Shown: piece after piece, positions 8,580 to 16,801 of the stretch
Layout of the letters: each line of letters begins with the position of its first letter
Position numbering within the stretch: the stretch's first letter is position 1
Assembly: GCA_964555355.1 (NCBI GenBank)
Contig: CAZKRY010000007.1
Location: 248,001-312,000, forward strand
From: CAIKBL01 sp964555355
GTDB taxonomy: Bacteria > Pseudomonadota > Gammaproteobacteria > Ga0077536
Direction: 5' to 3'
Length of the DNA: 64,000 bases
Notes under the pieces: generated by a model
Told to the model about the DNA's origin: nothing
Databases searched by the model: none
Seen by the model: the letters and a program-made list of their open reading frames with translations, nothing else
Translations under genes and position numbers: made by a program

Positions 8580-9761
8580 ATGATCGATTTTGAACTTCCG
8601 GTCGAACTTGAAGCATTGCGCGAGCGGGTTGATGACTTCATCAAAACGCGGGTAGTCCCGCTTGAGCATGATCCGCGGCAACACCCGCACATTCATGAAT
8701 CGCTCCGGCAAGAATTGGTGGCACTGGGCCGCGAAGCGGGTTTATTGTCGCCGCACGCGCCGCGCGAATACGGCGGCCTCGGGCTCGATCATCGTGGCAT
8801 GGCAGTCGTCTTCGAAGCCGCTACTTGGAGTCCGCTAGGACATCTCGCGCTCAATATTCAGGCGCCCGATGAAGGCAACGTCAATCTTTTTATGCAAGTG
8901 GCATCTCCGGCGCAAAAAGCCCGCTTGTTGCCGCCGCTCGTGCGTGGCGAGCTACGCACCGTGTTTACGATGACCGAAACCGCCACCGACGGCGCCGGCG
9001 CCGATCCTTCTTTGTTACAGACCATTGCCCAGCAAGATGCAGAGGGTTATCTGATCTCCGGGCGCAAATATATGATCTCGGGCGTCGAAGGCGCCGGGAT
9101 CAACATCGTCATGGCGCGTACATTGAATCCCCTCGGCCAGGATCTTGGCGCATCGATGTTCCTCGTCGATATCAACGCGCCGGGCTTTAAGCTCGATCGC
9201 GAACTTAAGACGCTCGACTCGAATACGCCCGGCGGACACTGGGAGGTTTCTTTTGACCGCGTGCGCGTGACGCCGGAGCAAGTGTTGGGCGAGATCGGAC
9301 GCGGCTTCGCACAGGCGCAGGTGCGCCTGGCCCCCGCACGGCTCACGCACTGTATGCGTTGGCTTGGCCTCGCGCGGCGCTGCCACGCCATCGCGGTCGC
9401 CCACGCCGGCCGACGTCATTCATTCGGCAAAACGCTCGGCGAACACCAGGGCGTAGGCTTCATGCTGGCGGACAATGAGATCGACCTCCACACTTGCCGT
9501 CTTGCCATCTGGCATTGTGCGTGGCTGCTCGATCAACATCAGCAAGCACGTAACGAAACCAGTATGTGCAAGGTATTTTGTTCCGAGGCACTGGGGCGCG
9601 TCATCGATCGCTGTATGCAGATTCTCGGCGCTATCGGGATCACGGACGATACGGTCATTGAACGCTGTTATCGCGACATTCGCTGTTTCCGAATCTACGA
9701 CGGACCGTCCGAAGTTCATCGGCACGCGCTGGCGCGCCGCATTCTATCGCGACGCCTCTGA
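8580..9761 (+). CDS. Acyl-CoA dehydrogenase, ACAD10/11-like branch (second copy)
   Basis: A 393-residue acyl-CoA dehydrogenase paralogous to the one at 5695. Motifs: MTETATDGAGADPSLLQ, a glycine-rich NTPGGHWEVSFDRVRV stretch, RLAPARLTHCMRWLGLARR (compare RLAPGRIFHCMRWLGQAER in the first copy), and the C-terminal IYDGPSEVHRH with Asp374 where most family members carry the catalytic Glu. The two may form a heterotetramer or act in sequence, one removing the phosphate of a 4-phosphoacyl-CoA and the other doing normal beta-oxidation. About 175 bases separate it from the small-protein gene, with no convincing gene between them. Confidence 0.88.
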   Translation: MIDFELPVELEALRERVDDFIKTRVVPLEHDPRQHPHIHESLRQELVALGREAGLLSPHAPREYGGLGLDHRGMAVVFEAATWSPLGHLALNIQAPDEGNVNLFMQVASPAQKARLLPPLVRGELRTVFTMTETATDGAGADPSLLQTIAQQDAEGYLISGRKYMISGVEGAGINIVMARTLNPLGQDLGASMFLVDINAPGFKLDRELKTLDSNTPGGHWEVSFDRVRVTPEQVLGEIGRGFAQAQVRLAPARLTHCMRWLGLARRCHAIAVAHAGRRHSFGKTLGEHQGVGFMLADNEIDLHTCRLAIWHCAWLLDQHQQARNETSMCKVFCSEALGRVIDRCMQILGAIGITDDTVIERCYRDIRCFRIYDGPSEVHRHALARRILSRRL

Positions 9762-9827
9762 TATTAGATCTAAGCGAATGACAATCAACGCATCAACTGA
9801 CCGCGCGCCGGTGGCGGAGAGCGCGGT

Positions 9828-10820
9828 TTGATCCTCGCGCAATCGCGAACCGCGGCGCGCTACAAGCCGTCACAGGAGCAAATCGTCTTGCTGGTAACGG
9901 CGCTTCTGGCCGGCGGCTTCGCCGTGACATTGCCGGGGTTCAGCACACTCGCCAACTTGCTTACGCTCACCCGCAGCGTCGCCATTCTCGGGATGCTCGG
10001 CATCGCGATGAGCATTGTCATCATCGGTCGCGGGCTCGATCTTTCGCTCATTGCAGCGATGGCAGTGACCTCCGCCACCTTGCTACAAATGCTCGCGCAC
10101 GGCTGGCCTTTAAGCGGTGCTGTCGCGCTGTGTCTTGGGTTTGCGCTGCTGATTGGCGTCGTCAACGGTTTCATCATCGCGTTTGTCGAAGTACCGGCAC
10201 TATTCGCCACGCTCGCGACGGGTTTTCTGATTTTCGGGCTCGGCCGCGTTTATTTGTTGGACGGCGTTATCAGTTACGTGCCGGCACAGGCGACCACGCT
10301 GCTGTGGATCGGACAGGGCGACTTGGCCGGTATTCCCGCGCCCGTGCTCGGACTTGCCGCCACCGCCCTCGCCGCGCATTTCATCCTGTCGCGAACGGCG
10401 CTCGGCCGTTTTATTTATGCCCACGGCGATAACCCCGAAGCGGCACGCCTGACTGGCATCGCAGTGCGCACGTTGACCATGGTCGAGTACGCGCTGTGCG
10501 CGGCCATCGGCTTCGTGGCCGGTCTGGTTATGTCCGCGGCGACCGCCAGCATGAATACCCAAGTCATCAATTCCACGTTGATATTTGATGTCATCCTGGT
10601 CGTCGTACTGGGCGGTGTCAGTCTTGTCGGCGGCCGCGGCAGCGTGCTCAGCGTGCTGGCCGGCACTGCGCTGATCGGCACCTTGCTAAACGGCATGACC
10701 ATTCTTGATCTCGACAACAATGTTCAAAATATCGTTAAGGGATTGGTGTTGCTCGGCGCGATTCTGCTCGACAACCGGCTCCATCCCCGCGACGAAGAAA
10801 CGGCGCGCCAAGGTGATTAA
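9828..10820 (+). CDS. CUT2-type (RbsC-like) ABC transporter permease
   Basis: A 330-residue permease of the ribose/xylose transporter family with about ten hydrophobic segments. The family signature is slightly degenerate: RGLDLSLIAAMAVTSA instead of GGIDLSVG. The C-terminal half has FDVILVVVLGGVSLVGGRGSVLSVLAGTALIGTLLNGM. The chosen start is TTG at 9828. No in-frame ATG precedes the first membrane segment. A 17-codon open frame (9778-9831) stops across this TTG and could couple its translation, though it may be chance. This is the first gene of a tight importer operon: permease, binding protein, permease-propeller fusion, propeller, ATPase. Confidence 0.86.
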   Translation: MILAQSRTAARYKPSQEQIVLLVTALLAGGFAVTLPGFSTLANLLTLTRSVAILGMLGIAMSIVIIGRGLDLSLIAAMAVTSATLLQMLAHGWPLSGAVALCLGFALLIGVVNGFIIAFVEVPALFATLATGFLIFGLGRVYLLDGVISYVPAQATTLLWIGQGDLAGIPAPVLGLAATALAAHFILSRTALGRFIYAHGDNPEAARLTGIAVRTLTMVEYALCAAIGFVAGLVMSAATASMNTQVINSTLIFDVILVVVLGGVSLVGGRGSVLSVLAGTALIGTLLNGMTILDLDNNVQNIVKGLVLLGAILLDNRLHPRDEETARQGD

Positions 10821-11955
10821 TCAACGGCCAAAATTCCGGCAAGCATTTGCCGTACTAAGGAGATTCCAGCACGGCTCGACGCCCCGAGTGTCGTTCCACG
10901 GCGCGCTTTTGTCCGTGTTATTCGTACTACTCGCCGGCTGCACCGTGCCGCCGGAGCCCACCTCGAGCGCCGACCGCGCCGGGGCGCCTTCTCAAGCGCT
11001 GCCGTCGTCGGCACTCGAAGGACCCGCCGGCTCACAGGTGTTACGCGAGCACGCGCGCACTGCCTTGCAGGGCAAAACCATTGCGTGGGTACCGCAGGCG
11101 ATGGGACTACCGCTGATCGATATTTGGACGCGCGTCATGCGCGAGGAAGCCGCGGCGCGCGGCATGCGGCTGGAAGTGCGAGATCCCAATTGGGACGCAA
11201 CGGCCGGATTGCAGGCCGTGTCATCGTTGATTGGTGAGCGGCCCGCATTGATGGTGATCCACAATCCCAATGTGCAGGTGTACGCCAAAGAATTGAAACG
11301 CGCGGAAGAGGCCGGCATCCCGGTAATCCAAGTCAACATGGTCTCGAACTGGAAGACCTCGGCCTATGTCGGTCCTGATTGGCAAGCCGTCGGGACACTG
11401 CTCGGCGAAGAGATCATCACGCAATGCGGCGGCAGCACCGGTACGTCGGGCAAGGTATCGATTATTCAGGGCGAGTTAACTTCCGCGGTATCCATCGAGC
11501 AGATGCAAGGATTGAGCGCGGCACTGGCACGCGATCCGGCGATTCGCGTGGTGTCGACGCAAACCGCGAACTGGGATGCGACCAAAGCACACGACATCAC
11601 GGCGACCGTGCTGCAACAACATCCGGATCTGTGTGCGACGGTCGGTTTCTGGAGCACGATGCAAGCCGGTGCAGCCGAGGCCATCAAAGCCGCCGGCAAG
11701 CTCGGCGACGTCAAAGTGTATGCATCGGGCGGTGAAGGCAAGGTGGACTGCAAGCACGTCGACAGCGGTTTACTGACCAAGGTGCTGAGTTATGACGCAC
11801 CCGCGCAGGCCAAGGCGATCATTCAGCTCGCGAGTTTTATTCTGCAATCCGGTCAGCGCCCTGAAGCTTTTCGAATCGCGAATTACTCCACACTGCACTG
11901 GATGGAAAAGGACCGCTATGACCCTGCGCTGTGTTATGACTGGAATCGGCAGTAG
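10813..11955 (+). CDS. Sugar-type ABC transporter substrate-binding lipoprotein
   Basis: A periplasmic-binding-protein of the type I sugar family (Peripla_BP_4-like). A lipobox LLSVLFVLLAGC shows that the protein is lipid-anchored. I start at GTG 10813, which overlaps the permease stop by 8 bases and puts arginines before the hydrophobic stretch; GTG 10888 is the alternative. Family features: GKTIAWVPQAMGLPLIDIW, ARGMRLEVRDPNWD, LMVIHNPNVQVYAKELKRAEEAGIPVIQVN as separate segments, then a C-lobe with HPDLCATVGFWSTMQAGAAEAI and KVYASGGEGKVDCK. It should deliver the ligand to the two CUT2 permeases. The ligand cannot be read from the sequence; the family takes sugars, polyols and some cyclic molecules. 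Confidence 0.84.
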   Translation: MINQRPKFRQAFAVLRRFQHGSTPRVSFHGALLSVLFVLLAGCTVPPEPTSSADRAGAPSQALPSSALEGPAGSQVLREHARTALQGKTIAWVPQAMGLPLIDIWTRVMREEAAARGMRLEVRDPNWDATAGLQAVSSLIGERPALMVIHNPNVQVYAKELKRAEEAGIPVIQVNMVSNWKTSAYVGPDWQAVGTLLGEEIITQCGGSTGTSGKVSIIQGELTSAVSIEQMQGLSAALARDPAIRVVSTQTANWDATKAHDITATVLQQHPDLCATVGFWSTMQAGAAEAIKAAGKLGDVKVYASGGEGKVDCKHVDSGLLTKVLSYDAPAQAKAIIQLASFILQSGQRPEAFRIANYSTLHWMEKDRYDPALCYDWNRQ

Positions 11956-11958
11956 CGC

Positions 11959-14127
11959 ATGAACGGAGTGCGCTATAACGGCGCGTTGCTCCGTGGCGGC
12001 ATGCTGCGCCGGCTCTATCACCGCTGGTCGGTCAAGTTATTGCTGTCCGAATTGCTCGCCAAACGCTGGATGGAACCGGCCATTCCGTTTCTGCTGATGC
12101 TCGGCCTCATCGCTTGGTTCGCAATCATGACACCGCACTATGCAACCGCCGCCAACGCCGGCGTGTTGGGCCGCCAGTTTGCCGATATGGGGTTTGTGGT
12201 GATCGCGATGGGCATCGTCGTGATCTCCGGCGGCATCGATTTGAGTGTCGGTGCAATCTTCGCACTGGCAAATTTGACGGCACTCGCACTGTTTCAAATT
12301 TTTCACTTGCCGGTGCCGGCGGTCGTCGCCGGCACCCTGCTGGCCGGTGGACTGGTGGGTGCATGCAACGGACTCTTGGTGGGGTACTTCAAGTCGCGGC
12401 CGTTCCTCACCACCCTGGTGACACTAATCATTCTGCGCGCGATAGTTGATCTGCTCGCACAACGTTATTCGGTGCAATTAGCGATGGGCACACACGATGC
12501 CTGGCTATGGGCCTACCTTGGACGCGGTGTAGCCTTGTGGATAATTCCTTCCAATCTCATGGTGCTGCTCATCGTCGCGGCGCTCGGTCACCTGCTCTTG
12601 AGCCGTGCGCGCCCCGGCTGGCATTTGACCGCGATTGGCTCCAGTCGCAAAGCCGCCCGCCATGCCGGGATTGCGATCGAACGTACGCTGTTTATGACCT
12701 ATGTATTGTCCGGCGTATTGTCGGCAACCGGCGGACTCTTTTACGCGGCGCGCCTCGAGAGCAGTGGCTCGGAAATCGGCGCCGGGTGGGAAGTTAGCGC
12801 GCTGACGGCAGTCGTGCTCGGCGGCATCAGTCTCGCCGGCGGACGCGGCACCATCGCGCGCGCTTTGCTCGGAGCGGTGATCGTGTTCGTGCTAGTCAAC
12901 GGCTTGGTGCGCTCGGGTCTACCGGGCGCCGTCACCACCACCGCGCTCGGTGCGCTGTTGCTGATAGCCGTCGGGATCGACGTTAAGTGGGCGAAAAATC
13001 GCCTGAAAACCATTCAGAAAATTTACCTGAATCCAACCGTCGTCGAATTGCGGCCCGCGCCGTCCACTGCGCGCGGCAGCGGTACCCCTTACGCCGAAAA
13101 CGATCGTCTGCGTGATTCGCGGGAGATCGGGCTCGATCAAGTGGAGGGCCCGGAAGATGTCATCTTCGATCGCGAAGATCGACTCTACACCGGGACTCGC
13201 GATGGACTCATCCTGCGTTTCTCCGGTCCGCAACTCGCCACGCGTGAAGTGTTTGCACGCATCGGCGGCCGACCGCTCGGCATGGCCTTCGATCGCGATG
13301 ACAACTTACTGGTGTGCGTCGGCGGCATGGGGCTTTACGGCGTGACGCCGCACGGCCAAGTCTACAAACTCACCGACGAAACTAAGCGCAGTTGGTTCAA
13401 GCTGAACGACGACTCGCGGCTGCGCCTCGCCGATGACTTGGATATCGCGCCCGACGGCAAAGTGTATTTCAGCGAAGCGACCATTCGTTACGAAATGCAC
13501 TCATGGCACCTCGACGGCATGGAAGGCCGCGCCAACGGCCGGCTTATCTGCCATGACCCTGCGACCGGCCGTACCAGCACGGTGATTAAGGACATCTGCT
13601 TTCCGAACGGCGTATGCGTCGCGCACGACGGCCGCTCGGTGCTTTTCGCATCGACCTGGCTATGTTCGATTTTCCGTTATTGGATCGCGGGTCCGGACAA
13701 GGGCCGAATTGATACGTTCATCGATAATCTTCCCGGCTATCCCGACAACATCAATCGCTCCTCGGATGGCGGATACTGGCTCGCGATGGTGGGGATTCGG
13801 TCGCCGACATTCGATCTCGCGATGCGTAATCCCGGCTTCCGTTTGCGGATGGTGAAACGACTGCCGCCGGACGAATGGATATTACCCGGGATCAACAACG
13901 GTTGCGTCGTGAAGTTCACCGCGCAAGGCGAGGTGGTCGAATCGATGTGGGATCCGGGCGGCCGCAAGCACGCGACGCTAACCTCGATGCGCGAACACAA
14001 AGGCAAGCTCTACCTCGGCGGACTCGAGAATAACCGGATCGGTTGTATCGATCTGCCCGGCGCAGATCCCGAGTGGACCGGCTGGGAGTCATACTGGGGA
14101 ACCCGGCGCGTGACCCCTCATGGCTAA
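11959..14127 (+). CDS. Fusion: CUT2 ABC permease + SMP-30/strictosidine-synthase-like beta-propeller
   Basis: A 722-residue two-part protein. Residues 1 to about 345 are an RbsC-like permease with the intact signature SGGIDLSVGAI (90-100), VVLGGISLAGGRG (286-297) and several hydrophobic helices. A basic linker of about 40 residues follows. Residues from about 395 form a strictosidine-synthase/SMP-30-type propeller: GPEDVIFDREDRLYTG, LADDLDIAPDGKVYFSEA, CFPNGVCVAHDG, LPGYPDNINR and a C-terminal WTGWESYWG. Glu399, Asn550 and Asn597/599 are candidates for metal ligands. No stop codon or frameshift separates the halves. If the permease has the usual family topology, the propeller faces the cytoplasm, next to the exit of the channel, and could hydrolyse an imported lactone. 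The next gene overlaps by 8 bases. Confidence 0.9.
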   Translation: MNGVRYNGALLRGGMLRRLYHRWSVKLLLSELLAKRWMEPAIPFLLMLGLIAWFAIMTPHYATAANAGVLGRQFADMGFVVIAMGIVVISGGIDLSVGAIFALANLTALALFQIFHLPVPAVVAGTLLAGGLVGACNGLLVGYFKSRPFLTTLVTLIILRAIVDLLAQRYSVQLAMGTHDAWLWAYLGRGVALWIIPSNLMVLLIVAALGHLLLSRARPGWHLTAIGSSRKAARHAGIAIERTLFMTYVLSGVLSATGGLFYAARLESSGSEIGAGWEVSALTAVVLGGISLAGGRGTIARALLGAVIVFVLVNGLVRSGLPGAVTTTALGALLLIAVGIDVKWAKNRLKTIQKIYLNPTVVELRPAPSTARGSGTPYAENDRLRDSREIGLDQVEGPEDVIFDREDRLYTGTRDGLILRFSGPQLATREVFARIGGRPLGMAFDRDDNLLVCVGGMGLYGVTPHGQVYKLTDETKRSWFKLNDDSRLRLADDLDIAPDGKVYFSEATIRYEMHSWHLDGMEGRANGRLICHDPATGRTSTVIKDICFPNGVCVAHDGRSVLFASTWLCSIFRYWIAGPDKGRIDTFIDNLPGYPDNINRSSDGGYWLAMVGIRSPTFDLAMRNPGFRLRMVKRLPPDEWILPGINNGCVVKFTAQGEVVESMWDPGGRKHATLTSMREHKGKLYLGGLENNRIGCIDLPGADPEWTGWESYWGTRRVTPHG

Positions 14128-15241
14128 TCAATGGTGGGGGGCGCTTAAAGCGCGCTGGCAGTCCGCTTCAACTGCGGGCAGTGGCCTGCCGGTAATGGAC
14201 GGGCCGTGGATCCCCAATCAAGCGCTCGATCAGGCCGCACCGCTCGGCGCCGAAGTGCCTGAAAGCGATGACCTCGCCGTCGCGGACAATGGGACGGTTT
14301 TTCTCTCCGCGGGCCACCGGATTTGGCAGCTTGCCGGGCCGGCACTGGCGCAGCGTACCGTCCACGCCGAATTTACGTCGGCGGTAGGCGCGCTACTCGC
14401 GCATGAAGATAAACTTTATGCCGCGCTCGACGGTGCTGGAGTCGTGTGCCTCGATCCCGCGGGACGCACTATCGCGCATCTCGACTCGGTCGCGCAGAGA
14501 CCGTTGCGTGCCGTCACCAGCGTGAGCGCGCTTCCGGACGGTCGCCTCGTGATCGCCGAAGGTTCCGCGCATCACACCGTAGCGGAGTGGACGCGCGACC
14601 TCCTTGAGCGACGCGCCTCGGGTCGTCTCCTGTGGTGCACAGCCGATTTGGCGCAGGCCACCGTCATCGCCGACCATCTGGCCTGGCCGGCCGGTTTGCT
14701 GACGCAAGCCACTGCGCAACACCTATGGGTTAGCGAGAGTTGGCGACATCGCCTGCTACGCGTGAGCCTTACGGGTGGAATCGAACCGGTACTCGTCAAC
14801 CTTCCGGGTTATCCCGGTCGGCTGGCGGCAGACGGCGAGGGCGGCGCTTGGCTCGCCTTGTTTGCGGCTCGCACCCATCTGGTTGAATTGGTGCTTACCG
14901 AGCGCAAATTTCGCGAAGAGATGATGCGTACGATCGATCCTCAATTCTGGATTGCCCCGTCCCTACAATCGCAGGGGCATTACCTCGAGCCGCTGCAAGG
15001 CGGCGCGTTGAAAAAGCTTGGCATCGTCAAGCCGTGGGCGCCGCCTCGTTCGTACGGTTTGCTCGCTCGTTTGAATCGTGATTTCGAGTGTATCGGTTCG
15101 CTCCACAGCCGCGCCGGCGGGCATTATCACGGCATTACCGCAGTTCACGCGCGGGGCGCTCGTCTGCTCGCGGTGTCCAAAGGACGGGGTCGCGTGCTGG
15201 ATTTAAGCGCGGTCGCGGCGGCGATGAGGTTGCTCTCATGA
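14120..15241 (+). CDS. Second SMP-30/strictosidine-synthase-like propeller protein
   Basis: A 373-residue soluble propeller related to the C-terminal half of the preceding fusion. It has repeated blade-like segments (SDDLAVADNGTVFLSAG, TSVSALPDGRLVIAEGSA, LPGYPGRLAADGEGGAWLAL) and HYHGITAVHARGARLLAVSKGRG near the end. There is no signal peptide, so it is probably cytoplasmic. The metal-ligand pattern is weaker than in the fusion: PGYPGRL replaces PGYPDNI, so it may be a non-catalytic or divergent partner. It overlaps its neighbours by 8 bases upstream and by ATGA downstream, which places it firmly inside the importer operon. Lactone hydrolysis is the family-based guess. Confidence 0.8.
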   Translation: MANQWWGALKARWQSASTAGSGLPVMDGPWIPNQALDQAAPLGAEVPESDDLAVADNGTVFLSAGHRIWQLAGPALAQRTVHAEFTSAVGALLAHEDKLYAALDGAGVVCLDPAGRTIAHLDSVAQRPLRAVTSVSALPDGRLVIAEGSAHHTVAEWTRDLLERRASGRLLWCTADLAQATVIADHLAWPAGLLTQATAQHLWVSESWRHRLLRVSLTGGIEPVLVNLPGYPGRLAADGEGGAWLALFAARTHLVELVLTERKFREEMMRTIDPQFWIAPSLQSQGHYLEPLQGGALKKLGIVKPWAPPRSYGLLARLNRDFECIGSLHSRAGGHYHGITAVHARGARLLAVSKGRGRVLDLSAVAAAMRLLS

Positions 15242-16734
15242 CGGAACCCATGGTGCGCATCGAGCAAGGGAGTAAGGCTTACGCCGGCGTGTATGTCCTA
15301 CAAGAAGTTAACTTTGAGGTGTGTCGCGGCGAAATCCATGCACTAGTCGGTGAAAACGGCGCCGGCAAGTCGACCTTGTGTAAAGCCATCGCCGGTGCCA
15401 TTACGTTGACCTCCGGTCGCTATCTGCTCGACGGTCAGCCAGTTCGCTTCGCGCGACCTGGCGCGGCCTTGCGCGCGGGCATATCGATGGTCTATCAGGA
15501 AACGAGCTTGGTGCCGACGATGACCGTCGCCCAGAACATCGAACTCGGACATGAGAAGTTTTTCAGCAGTTACCGCGCACTCAACATCAAGGCCCAGCAA
15601 TTACTGCAGTCGCTGCGCTTCAACGTGGAACCGGCGGCGCTTGTCAGCACCTTGGGCACCGCCCAGCGTCAGATGGTTGAAATCGCGCGGGCCGCTTTAC
15701 ACCAGGCGCGCCTCATCATTTTCGACGAACCCACGGCTAGTCTGGCACCTGAAGAAAAGCACAACTTCTTTCAACTGGTGCGCGATTTGCGCGATCGCGG
15801 AGTCGGCATCGTATTCATCAGTCACGCGCTCGAAGAAGCGCTTGAGCTCGCCGATCGAATCACCGTACTGCGCGACGGTCGTCACGTCATTAGCGCTGCC
15901 CGTCAGGCGTTCACTCGCGAGAAGCTCGTGCGTCACATGGTCGGGCGCGAAGTTGCGCCGACACGTCACGTGGCGCGCTTGAACCACGCGGGATTGCGGC
16001 GCGAGAAAGTGCTCAGCGTTGAAAATCTCACGCTGGGCAACATGGTCAAAAACATGTCGTTCACACTGTACGCAGGAGAGGTGGTGGGTATCGCGGGCTT
16101 GATCGGATCTGGCCGGACGGAAGCGGCCAAAATCGTGGCCGGGGTGCTCAAACGTAATCTATTTCGCGGCGGTACCGTGCTGCTGCGGGGCAAGCCGGTT
16201 CGCTACCGCGTACCGCGGCAAGCCATCAACGATGGCATCGCCTATATCACGGAAGACCGCAAGCTCAATGGTTTCTTTGAGACCATGACGGTGGAAGAAA
16301 ATATTTATCTCGGACATTTGGCCACCCGCCGCGGCTTTCGCTTTTTGATCTCGGCGGGTATTCGTCAAGCCATCGTCGGACCGTTGATTGAGCGGCTGCA
16401 CGTGCGCGCTGCCGGCGTGCGCGCGAAAGTCATCGAGTTATCGGGCGGCAACCAACAGAAAGTCGTCGTCGCGAAATCATTGGTGCAGGAGCCGGAGGTC
16501 ATATTCTTCGACGAACCGACGCGCGGCGTCGACGTCGGCGCGATCCCGGAAATCCATCAGGCCATTCGCCGGCTCGCAAATGACGGCAAGGCCGTGTGCG
16601 TCATTTCGTCCTATCTGCCGGAAGTGCTCGCCGTATCCGATCGAATACTGGTCGCCCGCCAAGGCCGCATCGCCGAAGAATTTCCGCGCGAATCCGCCAC
16701 CGAAGAACGGATCATGTTCGCGGCGATTCACTGA
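15238..16734 (+). CDS. CUT2-type sugar ABC transporter ATPase (RbsA-like, two ATPase domains)
   Basis: A 498-residue protein from the ATG at 15238, which overlaps the propeller stop (ATGA). Domain 1 has Walker A GENGAGKST, a diverged signature LGTAQRQMVEIARA and Walker B LIIFDEPTASL. Domain 2 has the degenerate P-loop GLIGSGRTE usual for RbsA/XylG-type proteins, signature LSGGNQQKVVVAKSL and Walker B VIFFDEPTRGVD. This tandem arrangement is diagnostic of CUT2 ATPases. It completes the importer of binding lipoprotein, two different permeases and one double ATPase. Confidence 0.93.
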   Translation: MTEPMVRIEQGSKAYAGVYVLQEVNFEVCRGEIHALVGENGAGKSTLCKAIAGAITLTSGRYLLDGQPVRFARPGAALRAGISMVYQETSLVPTMTVAQNIELGHEKFFSSYRALNIKAQQLLQSLRFNVEPAALVSTLGTAQRQMVEIARAALHQARLIIFDEPTASLAPEEKHNFFQLVRDLRDRGVGIVFISHALEEALELADRITVLRDGRHVISAARQAFTREKLVRHMVGREVAPTRHVARLNHAGLRREKVLSVENLTLGNMVKNMSFTLYAGEVVGIAGLIGSGRTEAAKIVAGVLKRNLFRGGTVLLRGKPVRYRVPRQAINDGIAYITEDRKLNGFFETMTVEENIYLGHLATRRGFRFLISAGIRQAIVGPLIERLHVRAAGVRAKVIELSGGNQQKVVVAKSLVQEPEVIFFDEPTRGVDVGAIPEIHQAIRRLANDGKAVCVISSYLPEVLAVSDRILVARQGRIAEEFPRESATEERIMFAAIH

Positions 16735-16801
16735 GCGACGCCACCTCGCGAAACTGCCCCCGCGTGGGCTCCCCCGCGCGCTTGCGCTTGCAGGCGTCGG
16801 T

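Noticed and set aside
9778..9831. 17-codon open frame before the permease TTG start
   Set aside because: May act as a coupling leader but has no protein pattern; its stop overlaps the TTG by chance as likely as by design.
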